DNA of 5,061 nt from JBGOUJ01 sp041477005 (GTDB lineage Bacteria; Acidobacteriota; Terriglobia; Bryobacterales; JACQDG01). The notes under the pieces are model-generated. The model was not told where the DNA came from and did not search any database. It saw only the letters and a program-made list of their open reading frames with translations. Location: contig JBGOUJ010000579.1 in assembly GCA_041477005.1 (NCBI GenBank), positions 1-5,061 on the forward strand. Direction: 5' to 3'. Position 1 is the stretch's first letter. Each line of letters begins with the position of its first letter. Shown here piece by piece: positions 1-5,061 of this stretch. The position numbers and the translations under genes are program-made.

Positions 1-811
1 CTCCGAACAGGACATTGGTAAACGAACGGTTCATCGCTTTCGACATGATCACCGACAGGATGAAGCCGGAGGAGCCGTCGAGCGCGCCCGCCACGATGAG
101 GAGCTTGCTGTCGAGAACGAAGCCCATCGCCGCCGCCGATAGTCCGGCGTAAGAGTTCAGCAGCGAGATGACCGTGGGCATGTCGGCGCCGCCGATGGGG
201 ATGATCATCAAGACCCCGAACAGGAGCGGGATCGCGATGATCAGCGGGAACAGGGCGGTCCGGCCCGGGTGGAGCACCAGGACAACAGCCACGGCAGCCG
301 CGATCGCCATCAACCCCAGGTTGACGACGTTTTGTCCCTTGTAAGTGATCGGCCGCTGCGGCAGGATCTCCTGGAGCTTGCCGGCAGCCATCAAGCTTCC
401 CGTGAAGGTCAGGGAACCGAGGATCACTTCCACGGCCAGGACCGACATCAGGAAGGGAGGGATCTCAGGGGTGCGCAGGTAGTACTCCGCCGAGCCGACC
501 AACGCCACCGAGAAGGCGCCGAAGGCGTGGCTCAGCGCGGTCCGCTGCGGGACCGCCGTCATGTGGACGAGCCCTAAAGGGACCCCGATGATCGACCCCA
601 GGACCAGGCCGATCGCCACCCAGCGGTAGTCGACGATGCCGCGATGGAGCAGGGTTCCTCCGATCGCCAGGAGCATCCCCAACTCTCCGGCCCAGACGCC
701 GCGCCGGGCGGTGGCGGGCGCGCTCATCCACTTCAGCGACAGAATGAAGAGCGCCGTGGTGACGAGGTATATGACTTCGATGATCTGGTCGGTGACCACT
801 GGCGTCGTCAT
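1..811 (-). CDS. pntB: NAD(P)+ transhydrogenase subunit beta (PntB), partial, 3' end outside window
   Basis: This is the membrane subunit of the proton-translocating NAD(P)+ transhydrogenase, which reduces NADP+ with NADH using the inward proton gradient. Reading from the ATG at 811, 270 residues are visible with no stop before the window edge. They cover the N-terminal membrane domain dII, with about nine hydrophobic segments (the first near residues 9-27). The soluble NADP(H)-binding domain dIII, expected in a protein of about 460 residues, lies outside. Diagnostic motifs are TALSHAFGAFSVALVG (His95, matching E. coli PntB His91), GGADMP (Asp210) and LLNSYAG (Asn219), the polar residues of the proton path, and SKAMNRSF near the edge. 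The start ATG overlaps the stop of pntAB (ATGA, 811-808). No Shine-Dalgarno precedes it, so translational coupling is likely. E. coli alignment is from memory. Confidence 0.96.
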   Translation of the reverse strand, partial: MTTPVVTDQIIEVIYLVTTALFILSLKWMSAPATARRGVWAGELGMLLAIGGTLLHRGIVDYRWVAIGLVLGSIIGVPLGLVHMTAVPQRTALSHAFGAFSVALVGSAEYYLRTPEIPPFLMSVLAVEVILGSLTFTGSLMAAGKLQEILPQRPITYKGQNVVNLGLMAIAAAVAVVLVLHPGRTALFPLIIAIPLLFGVLMIIPIGGADMPTVISLLNSYAGLSAAAMGFVLDSKLLIVAGALDGSSGFILSVIMSKAMNRSFTNVLFG

Positions 812-1104
812 GGTCTTTTGGGTTTGCTGCTTTTGAACATCTTCAGCATGCGGTCCGTAATGAGAAAACCGCCGACCAGGTTGCTCGTGGCTGCGACCAC
901 CGCCAGTGTGCCGAGCACGGTAGAGAGCGTGCTCTTGTGCTCTCCGGCAATGACGATCGCCCCGACCACGGTGATGGCGTCCAGGGCGTTGGTGAGTGAC
1001 ATCAGCGGCGTGTGAAGAAGGGGCGAGATTCGCCGGATCACCTGGAAGCCAACGAAGCCCGCCAGCATGAACACGTAGAGGCTGGTAATCAAGTCTGATG
1101 GCAC
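808..1104 (-). CDS. pntAB: NAD(P)+ transhydrogenase subunit alpha part 2 (PntAB), small membrane subunit
   Basis: This small membrane subunit supplies the extra transmembrane helices of transhydrogenase domain dII; in E. coli they are fused to the end of PntA. I place the start at GTG 1104, giving 98 residues, because a perfect AGGAGG lies 5 bases upstream and the protein then begins MPSDLITSLYVFMLAGF, like other split PntAB proteins. A longer frame from TTG 1146 would add 14 residues encoded partly by a tandem duplication and has no ribosome site. Three hydrophobic helices are visible at about residues 5-22, 36-54 and 58-83. The conserved stretch RRISPLLHTPLMSLTNA (residues 24-40) is typical of the family, and the tail KMFKSSKPKRP is basic and probably cytoplasmic. 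The stop TGA overlaps the pntB start. Expression as part of the pntAA-AB-B operon is inferred from order and spacing. Confidence 0.95.
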   Translation of the reverse strand: MPSDLITSLYVFMLAGFVGFQVIRRISPLLHTPLMSLTNALDAITVVGAIVIAGEHKSTLSTVLGTLAVVAATSNLVGGFLITDRMLKMFKSSKPKRP

Positions 1105-1109
1105 ATTTT

Positions 1110-1115
1110 CCTCCT
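1110..1115 (-). promoter_or_regulatory. Shine-Dalgarno site of pntAB
   Basis: The minus strand reads AGGAGG here, followed by five bases (AAAAT) and then GTG at 1104. This is the strongest ribosome-binding site in the window, and it decides the pntAB start in favour of GTG 1104 over the upstream in-frame TTG 1146. Confidence 0.85.
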
Positions 1116-1124
1116 GGTTTACTC

Positions 1125-1154
1125 CAAGCAATGCCACTTCAAGCAATGCCGCTT
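1125..1154. repeat. 15-base tandem duplication between pntAA and pntAB
   Basis: Two adjacent copies of a 15-base unit, CAAGCAATGCCACTT (1125-1139) and CAAGCAATGCCGCTT (1140-1154), differ at one base. The array fills most of the 49-base gap between the pntAA stop and the pntAB start. Because 15 is a multiple of three, it leaves an upstream frame open and creates the spurious TTG start at 1146. It looks like a local slippage duplication that lengthened the spacer. No regulatory role can be read from it. Confidence 0.8.
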
Positions 1155-2329
1155 CAGGCGTTCTGAGTGACTTGGCCCGGCAGGGAGAAGAATCCTCGCA
1201 CCAGGGTGTTCACCACCTCGCCGCCCCGCGTCAACAGAGTGTCGCGGGTAATCTCGTCATTCAGATCGAGCTGCAGCTTACCGCCCTTATACAGGTGAAG
1301 CAGAAAGGCCGTAATGTTCCGGGCGTACATCTGGCTCGCGTGGTACGGAACCGTGCTGGCCAGGTTGATGTAACCAATGATGGTGACGCCATGCCGGCTC
1401 ACGACCTCGCCCGGGCGCGTCAGCTCGCAGTTTCCGGTCCGTTCGGCTGCCAGATCGACGATGACCGAGCCGGGCGCCATGCTCGCCACCATATCCCGCG
1501 TGATGAGCACCGGCGGGTTCTTGCCGGGCACAACCGCCGCTGTGATGACGACGTCGCTTTCGGCCACCACACGGCCGAGCAGCTCCCTCTGGCGCTGGTA
1601 AAATGTTTCATCTTGCGCCCGCGCGTATCCGCGCGAATCCTGCGCGTCTTTCGCCTCGATCGGGAGCTCGACAAAGCGCCCGCCGAGGCTCTGAACCTGC
1701 TCCTTCGCCGCCGGCCGGAGGTCATAGGCAAAGGCGATGGCCCCCAGCCTTCGCGCCGTGGCAATGGCTTGCAGCCCGGCCACACCGGCCCCGATGATGA
1801 AGGCGCGCGCCGGAGTGATGGTCCCGGCCGCGGTGGTGAGCATGGGGAACAGCCGGGGCAGGGCGTCGGCCGCCAGCAGGACTGCCTTGTAGCCGCAGAT
1901 CGTCGCCATCGAGGAGAGAGCGTCCATACTCTGCGCCCGGGTGATCCTGGGTACCAGCTCGACCGCGAACGCCGTCACGCCAGTCGCCGCGACCTCCTGG
2001 ATGGTTTCGAGCGACCCCAGCGGCCGCAGAAATCCGATGAGGATCTGATCCCGGCGCAGGAGCGGAAGATCGGCCTTGCCGGTTTTGTCGTTTGAGCCGT
2101 GGCTAAGCACCTGAACCACCACATCGGCGGCTCGGAAAACTTCGGCTCGTTCCGGCAGGATCTTAGCCCCTTTCTCTACATAGTCGGCGTCGGGATAGCC
2201 TGCGCCGATTCCAGCTCCGGCTTCGACCGCCACTTCGAAACCCGCCTTGGTCAACTGAGGAACAACGGCGGGCGCCAGCGCGACGCGCCGCTCTCCAGGA
2301 AAGCTCTCTTTGGGAACGCCGACGACCAT
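1154..2329 (-). CDS. pntAA: NAD(P)+ transhydrogenase subunit alpha part 1 (PntAA), NAD(H)-binding domain dI
   Basis: This is the soluble NAD(H)-binding subunit (dI) of the proton-translocating transhydrogenase. It delivers hydride from NADH to NADP+ bound on PntB. At 391 residues it has the usual length of the split alpha subunit. It belongs to the alanine dehydrogenase/PNT family: the N-terminal signature GVPKE...GERRVAL is at residues 4-18, the Rossmann loop GAGVAGLQA at 180-188, and the acidic residue for the adenosine ribose is Asp203 in YDLRPAAKEQVQSLGG. The segment PRITRAQSMDALSS carries Arg128, Gln133, Asp136 and Ser139, matching the nicotinamide-site quartet of Rhodospirillum rubrum dI (from memory). 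The C-terminal part keeps PGSVIVDLAAE (286-296) and NCELTRPGEVV. ATG 2329 is preceded by TGGAGG four bases upstream. It is the first gene of the pnt operon and divergent from the MOSC gene. Confidence 0.97.
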   Translation of the reverse strand: MVVGVPKESFPGERRVALAPAVVPQLTKAGFEVAVEAGAGIGAGYPDADYVEKGAKILPERAEVFRAADVVVQVLSHGSNDKTGKADLPLLRRDQILIGFLRPLGSLETIQEVAATGVTAFAVELVPRITRAQSMDALSSMATICGYKAVLLAADALPRLFPMLTTAAGTITPARAFIIGAGVAGLQAIATARRLGAIAFAYDLRPAAKEQVQSLGGRFVELPIEAKDAQDSRGYARAQDETFYQRQRELLGRVVAESDVVITAAVVPGKNPPVLITRDMVASMAPGSVIVDLAAERTGNCELTRPGEVVSRHGVTIIGYINLASTVPYHASQMYARNITAFLLHLYKGGKLQLDLNDEITRDTLLTRGGEVVNTLVRGFFSLPGQVTQNA

Positions 2330-2333
2330 AAGG

Positions 2334-2339
2334 CCTCCA
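2334..2339 (-). promoter_or_regulatory. Shine-Dalgarno site of pntAA
   Basis: The minus strand reads TGGAGG, then CCTT, then ATG at 2329. The four-base spacer is slightly short but workable, and it supports the annotated pntAA start. Confidence 0.7.
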
Positions 2340-2365
2340 GACTCTATTATCGTCTTGAATAACGG

Positions 2366-2404
2366 GAAACCGCTGCCTTACGGTCGCGGCTCGCGGCCAG
2401 CGGG
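2366..2404. repeat. Palindromic REP-like intergenic element
   Basis: The divergent gap holds a GC-rich imperfect palindrome. CCGCTG (2370-2375) is the exact complement of CAGCGG (2398-2403), with a core CCTTACGGTCGCGGC and the iterated GCGGC(T/C) motif between the arms. In one forward frame it reads KPLPYGRGS, a peptide that I recall recurring in spurious ORFs of Solibacter-type acidobacterial genomes because such elements are dispersed between genes there. That recollection is not tested here, and only one copy is present in the window. Alternatively it could be an operator or RNA hairpin shared by the two divergent genes. Confidence 0.45.
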
Positions 2405-2430
2405 AGGGCTCAACCAGAGGCGGTTCGGTG

Positions 2431-2436
2431 TATACT
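2431..2436 (+). promoter_or_regulatory. Candidate -10 element of the MOSC gene promoter
   Basis: TATACT matches the sigma-70 -10 consensus at five of six positions and lies 38 bases before the ATG at 2475, which would give a leader of about 32 bases. The hexamer 17 bases upstream (GCTCAA, 2408-2413) is a poor -35 box, so this is a candidate only. Confidence 0.35.
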
Positions 2437-2474
2437 GGCAGCCTCGCAGGAATTCCAAAGGCCGGGGTTCGAAC

Positions 2475-3323
2475 ATGGCTAACAGAGCGATAGTCTCACT
2501 GTGGCGGTATCCGGTAAAATCCATGATGGGGGAGGAGCTGAACGCTGCCCACGTGACCGAGCGCGGGATCCTCGGCGATCGCGCCTACGCGTTGGTCGAC
2601 AAATCGAGCGGCAAGATCGTTAGCGCCAAGAACCCCCGGAAGTGGGGAAATCTTTTCGACTTCCGCGCAACCTTTGTCGAGCCGCCCCGCACCGGCAGCG
2701 AACTTCCGCCCGTCTGGATCACGCTTCCCGACGGCACGGTGATCAGCAGCAAGCAGCCCGACCGCGATGAGGTTCTTTCGAGCGTGCTGGGCCGCCAGGT
2801 GACCTTGCGGTCAGCGGCCCCCGAAGCACCCAGCCTCGAAGAGTATTGGCCGGACATCGAAGGTCTGGCCCATAGAGAAACCGTTACCGACGAGTTGATT
2901 GCCGCGAGCGCGCCGGCCGGCACGTTTTTCGACTATGCTCCGGCCCATCTGCTCACCACCGGGACCCTGGACCGGCTCCGGACGTGCTATCCCCAAGGGC
3001 GCTTCGAGGCGCGGAGGTTCCGGCCAAACATCGTAGTCCAGCCGGCCGAGGGCGAAAAGGACTTCGTCGAGAACGCCTGGGTCGGGCAGACACTCGCGAT
3101 CGGAGAGCTTCGTCTGCGCGTCACGGACCCCTGTCCCCGTTGCGTGATGACGACTCTCGCCCAAGGGGATCTGCCCAGAGACCCGGGTATCCTGCGAGCC
3201 GCCGCTCAACACAACACCGTGAACATCCCCGCCTCGGGCCAAGCCATGCCGAGCGTCGGCGTCTACGCCACGGTGCTCCACGGCGGCGCAATCCGGCGCG
3301 GCGATCCCGTCACGATCGAGTAG
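2475..3323 (+). CDS. MOSC domain protein (YcbX/mARC-like, with MOSC N-terminal beta-barrel domain)
   Basis: A 282-residue cytosolic protein with no signal peptide. The N-terminal MOSC_N beta-barrel is recognisable by SLWRYPVKSMMGEEL (residues 8-22), GILGDRAYALVD (31-42) and SAKNPRKW (50-57). The C-terminal MOSC domain holds RRFRPNIVV (180-188), DPCPRCVMTT (218-227) with Cys220 and Cys223, and the closing IRRGDPVTIE (273-282). In YcbX and the mitochondrial amidoxime-reducing component, a cysteine of the corresponding CxRC motif binds the molybdenum cofactor, and those enzymes reduce N-hydroxylated compounds. No ferredoxin or flavin partner domain is fused here, so the electron donor and substrate are unknown. 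I start at ATG 2475 because the protein then begins as family members do. The longer open frame from 2310 runs through the repeat-like intergenic element. The ribosome site is weak (AAAGG near 2457-2461). Confidence 0.9.
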   Translation: MANRAIVSLWRYPVKSMMGEELNAAHVTERGILGDRAYALVDKSSGKIVSAKNPRKWGNLFDFRATFVEPPRTGSELPPVWITLPDGTVISSKQPDRDEVLSSVLGRQVTLRSAAPEAPSLEEYWPDIEGLAHRETVTDELIAASAPAGTFFDYAPAHLLTTGTLDRLRTCYPQGRFEARRFRPNIVVQPAEGEKDFVENAWVGQTLAIGELRLRVTDPCPRCVMTTLAQGDLPRDPGILRAAAQHNTVNIPASGQAMPSVGVYATVLHGGAIRRGDPVTIE

Positions 3324-3372
3324 GGCTTGCGGCGCCGAAAGCGCTGTCCGGCCATCCTTCCCCGGCCCCACG

Positions 3373-4251
3373 CTAAGATCCGTGCAGTTTCCGGAAGGCG
3401 GCGAAGCAGCGTTCGGCGGTTTCGAGCGGCGGGTAGTCGCTCCCTTCCTGCTCGACCAGGTAATACTCGATGCCTCCGGTCTTCTCGGCAGCCTGGAAGA
3501 GCTTCTTCCAGGGAGCCGCGCCTTCGCCCAACAGGACCTTGTAGCCCTTGGCCGGGTCGGGGGACCAGTCCTTGCAATGCATGGACATAATCCGGCCGGG
3601 ATTGCTGTCGATCCAGGCGACCGGGTCGGAGCCGGCCTGGATGCAGGTGCCGACGTCGAGCTGGAGCATGACATCTTTGGTGGTGTTGGCGGCCAGCACT
3701 TCCATGGGCCGCCGGCCCTCCATCGGCATAAACTCCGTCTGGTGGTTGTGGTAGCCGGTGCGAAGGCCCAGCGGCTTCAGCTTTTCGGCGCCCTGGTTCA
3801 GGGTTTCGGCGACTGCCTTCCAGCCATCGAGGTTCGGCACCTTGCCCGCGCTGGCTATCACGATGAACTTGGCGCCGAGGATCTGGTTGAGTTCGATGGC
3901 CTTGGAAAGGGTCTCCGGAGCAAAGTTTCGGGCGCCGTTGTGCGTGGATAAGCAGCGGACACCGAGATCGTCCAGGAGCTTTCTGACGTCCTTGGCGTAA
4001 GTCGGCGTCCACTCGAAGTAGGGCGCAAAGAATTCGACGTCCTCGTAGCCCATCTTGGCAACGGCGCGGACGGTGCCCATAAGGTCCTGCTTCAGCTCGT
4101 TGCGGACGGAGTAAAGCTCCAGGCCGAGGGGTATGAGCTTGCCCGATGGCGCCGCCGACGCCAGGGGGGCCGCCGCGGCCAGGGCCAGAAACGAGCGGCG
4201 GGAGATGGAATCGCTTGATATCTTCATGGCAAAACGATACCACATCCCCAT
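3373..4251 (-). CDS. Tat-exported sugar phosphate isomerase/epimerase-like TIM-barrel protein
   Basis: A 292-residue protein of the xylose isomerase-like TIM-barrel superfamily (AP endonuclease 2 fold). It opens with a twin-arginine signal: SRRSFLAL (residues 17-24), an alanine-rich hydrophobic run, and a likely cut after ASA at residue 33. The barrel begins PLGLELYSVR (41-50). Candidate metal or catalytic residues are His104 (STHNG), YHNHQTEF (His168, His170, Glu173), Asp199 (QLDVGT), His225 (MHCKDW) and Glu267 (VEQEG). Relatives isomerise or epimerise sugars or act on keto-sugars; the substrate cannot be read here. Export suggests periplasmic carbohydrate metabolism (inference). ATG 4251 has GAGGA five bases upstream. 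ATG 4227 would begin MKISSDSISRRSFLA, a more usual Tat n-region, but has no ribosome site. It converges on the MOSC gene with a 49-base gap. Confidence 0.88.
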   Translation of the reverse strand: MGMWYRFAMKISSDSISRRSFLALAAAAPLASAAPSGKLIPLGLELYSVRNELKQDLMGTVRAVAKMGYEDVEFFAPYFEWTPTYAKDVRKLLDDLGVRCLSTHNGARNFAPETLSKAIELNQILGAKFIVIASAGKVPNLDGWKAVAETLNQGAEKLKPLGLRTGYHNHQTEFMPMEGRRPMEVLAANTTKDVMLQLDVGTCIQAGSDPVAWIDSNPGRIMSMHCKDWSPDPAKGYKVLLGEGAAPWKKLFQAAEKTGGIEYYLVEQEGSDYPPLETAERCFAAFRKLHGS

Positions 4252-4256
4252 CCGCT

Positions 4257-4261
4257 TCCTC
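4257..4261 (-). promoter_or_regulatory. Shine-Dalgarno site favouring the ATG 4251 start
   Basis: The minus strand reads GAGGA (within GAGGAAG), five bases before ATG 4251 and eleven before a second in-frame ATG at 4245. The ATG at 4227 has no comparable site, so this short motif is the main argument for the longer signal peptide. Confidence 0.5.
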
Positions 4262-4300
4262 GCTGCTGGTTCATAACTAACAATCAGCCCCCTTGCCCTG

Positions 4301-4377
4301 GACGCCGGTTTCGTTCAGACGAAAGACCCGTCTCGGCCGGCAACCCCTTTACACACCTGTCTTCTCCAGTTGCCCTG
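4301..4377. other. Structured non-coding segment with nested and alternative hairpins
   Basis: Most of the 197-base gap 4252-4448 has no coding character, but this part is rich in inverted repeats. GCCGG (4304-4308) pairs with CCGGC (4337-4341) and encloses two hairpins that cannot form together: TTTCG/CGAAA (4309-4313 with 4320-4324) and AGACG/CGTCT (4317-4321 with 4329-4333). GGCAAC (4339-4344) also matches GTTGCC (4369-4374). An octamer TTGCCCTG occurs at 4293-4300 and 4370-4377, flanking the set. On the minus strand this would be a leader of the Tat isomerase-like gene or a trailer of the Ig/FN3 gene. I could not match it to a known riboswitch class, and there is no T-tract for an intrinsic terminator. 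Confidence 0.35.
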
Positions 4378-4448
4378 CTATCGCCCAAGCCAGGCTCCGC
4401 ACTTCACGATATGCAACATACGAAAGATTTATCTCGCATTGCTCCCTC

Positions 4449-5061
4449 TTATTTTGTTGTGAGCCTGTTGCCCCCGCTTACCGCTTCGTTTCCTGCCGCG
4501 TCTTTGGATCGGACACGGTAGTTGTAGGTGGTTCTTGTAGTCAAGCCGTTCAGCGTGACGCTGTGAGATGTTAAAAGAGTTGTAACCGTTGCGGTTTGTC
4601 CGTAGCTCGTCGTAAGCCCGTAGTTGACTTGCGAGGTTGCCGGCTCATTGGTCGCCCAGGTGATGGTCGCGCTACTGCTCGTAATACCAGTTGTGGTCTG
4701 TCTGGAAATGGTCGGCGCCGTAGTGTCGAGCACAATCGTGGCCGTTGCCGCTGCAGACCAATTTCCTGCCGCATCCCTAAATTGCGCGTAGACAGTCTTC
4801 TTGCCGGACCCTGCCGTGACGGTCCAGGCAGCGCCCGTCGCGTACGCTTGAGGCGTTGAATAGGATCCGCCGGTATTGGAAAACCGCATCTGCGCCACCG
4901 GCCCCTGTGCATCAGTGGCAGACAGCCCGAGTGCAACGCTCCTGCTATTTGTCGCAACGGCGCCATTGTTGATGACCACGGCGCCTGAAGGCGGCTGATT
5001 ATCAACGGTTACTCGTACGGAACTTGATGTGGCAGTATTCCCCGCCGCGTCGCGTGCCCGA
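4449..5061 (-). CDS. Ig-like/fibronectin type III repeat protein, C-terminal fragment (5' end outside window)
   Basis: The frame is open from the right edge to TAA at 4451-4449, giving 203 residues. The internal GTG at 4979 is not the start, because coding character continues upstream of it. Residues 1-20 are the end of one repeat (RARDAAGN...VRVTVDN). Residues 23-112 form a bacterial Ig-like repeat ending in YAQFRDAAGNWS...IVLDTTAP. Residues 113-203 form a fibronectin type III domain with SSSATITWATNEPATSQVNYG, SHSVTLNGLT and TYNYRVRSKDAAGN. DAAGN therefore recurs once per repeat, in the last strand. Such repeats are extracellular spacers or adhesion modules. No catalytic domain, LPXTG, PEP-CTERM or other sorting tail is visible, and the protein ends right after the FN3 domain. 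Base composition is lower in GC than the other genes. The missing N-terminal part would define the function. Confidence 0.85.
   Translation of the reverse strand, partial: RARDAAGNTATSSSVRVTVDNQPPSGAVVINNGAVATNSRSVALGLSATDAQGPVAQMRFSNTGGSYSTPQAYATGAAWTVTAGSGKKTVYAQFRDAAGNWSAAATATIVLDTTAPTISRQTTTGITSSSATITWATNEPATSQVNYGLTTSYGQTATVTTLLTSHSVTLNGLTTRTTYNYRVRSKDAAGNEAVSGGNRLTTK

Noticed and set aside
1172..2095. A 307-residue plus-strand open frame antisense to pntAA
   Set aside because: It lies wholly inside a clearly conserved gene, its translation is Arg/His/Gln-rich with no recognisable domain, and long antisense frames are common in GC-rich coding sequence.
2346..2351. GATAAT on the minus strand as a -10 box for pntAA
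   Set aside because: It would place transcription start at or next to the Shine-Dalgarno site, and no -35-like hexamer lies at the right distance (AGCGGT at 2369-2374).
2310..2474. N-terminal extension of the MOSC gene by 55 residues from ATG 2310
   Set aside because: It would overlap the pntAA start, read through the palindromic element, and add a low-complexity sequence not seen in MOSC proteins; the family-like N-terminus begins at ATG 2475.
3329..3347. Hairpin in the convergent gap as an intrinsic terminator for the MOSC gene
   Set aside because: The stem GCGC/GCGC with loop CGAAA extends only through wobble pairs on the plus-strand RNA and has no following T-tract, so a factor-independent terminator is not supported.
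3263..4243. A 326-residue minus-strand frame overlapping the Tat isomerase-like gene, and a similar 287-residue one at 2811-3674
   Set aside because: Both are Pro/Arg/Gly-rich frame-shifted readings of real genes and show no domain features.
4301..4377. Known riboswitch in the structured gap (cyclic di-GMP-I or SAM-I, suggested by GGCAACC-like bases)
   Set aside because: The other invariant blocks of those classes are absent on both strands, so no class name is justified.
4293..4574. A 93-residue plus-strand frame beginning in the intergenic gap
   Set aside because: It runs antisense into the Ig/FN3 gene, has no ribosome site, and encodes no recognisable motif.

Overview
The window is about 5.1 kb of GC-rich bacterial chromosome and looks like ordinary housekeeping plus accessory sequence. 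I see no phage, transposon, CRISPR array, rRNA or tRNA. The best guess for the source is an acidobacterium of the Solibacter/Bryobacter group. This rests on the style of the Tat-exported sugar isomerase-like protein, the three-gene transhydrogenase, and an intergenic palindromic element that resembles (from memory) a dispersed repeat of those genomes. It is an inference, not a proof.

Layout: (1) 1-2329, minus strand, is the proton-translocating NAD(P)+ transhydrogenase operon pntAA-pntAB-pntB. pntB runs off the left edge. pntAB and pntB overlap by ATGA, while pntAA and pntAB are separated by 49 bases that carry a 15-base tandem duplication. (2) 2330-2474 is a divergent intergenic region with a palindromic repeat-like element and a candidate promoter for the next gene. 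(3) 2475-3323, plus strand, is a two-domain MOSC protein with a CxRC motif (YcbX/mARC-like). (4) 3324-3372 is a short convergent gap without a convincing terminator. (5) 3373-4251, minus strand, is a Tat-signal-bearing TIM-barrel protein of the sugar phosphate isomerase/epimerase (xylose isomerase-like) superfamily. (6) 4252-4448 is a 197-base non-coding gap containing inverted repeats, two of them mutually exclusive. (7) 4449-5061, minus strand, is the C-terminal end of an extracellular-type protein with Ig-like and fibronectin type III repeats. Its GC content is visibly lower than that of its neighbours, and it is cut off at its 5' side by the right edge.

Functionally, Pnt uses the proton motive force to make NADPH from NADH. 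The MOSC protein is a likely molybdenum-cofactor protein that would need reductant, but its divergent placement does not prove a link. The Tat isomerase and the Ig/FN3 protein both point to functions outside the cytoplasm. No undescribed multi-gene system is evident. The items most worth a second look are the structured 4301-4377 segment, the repeat-like element at 2366-2404, and the compositionally distinct Ig/FN3 gene.
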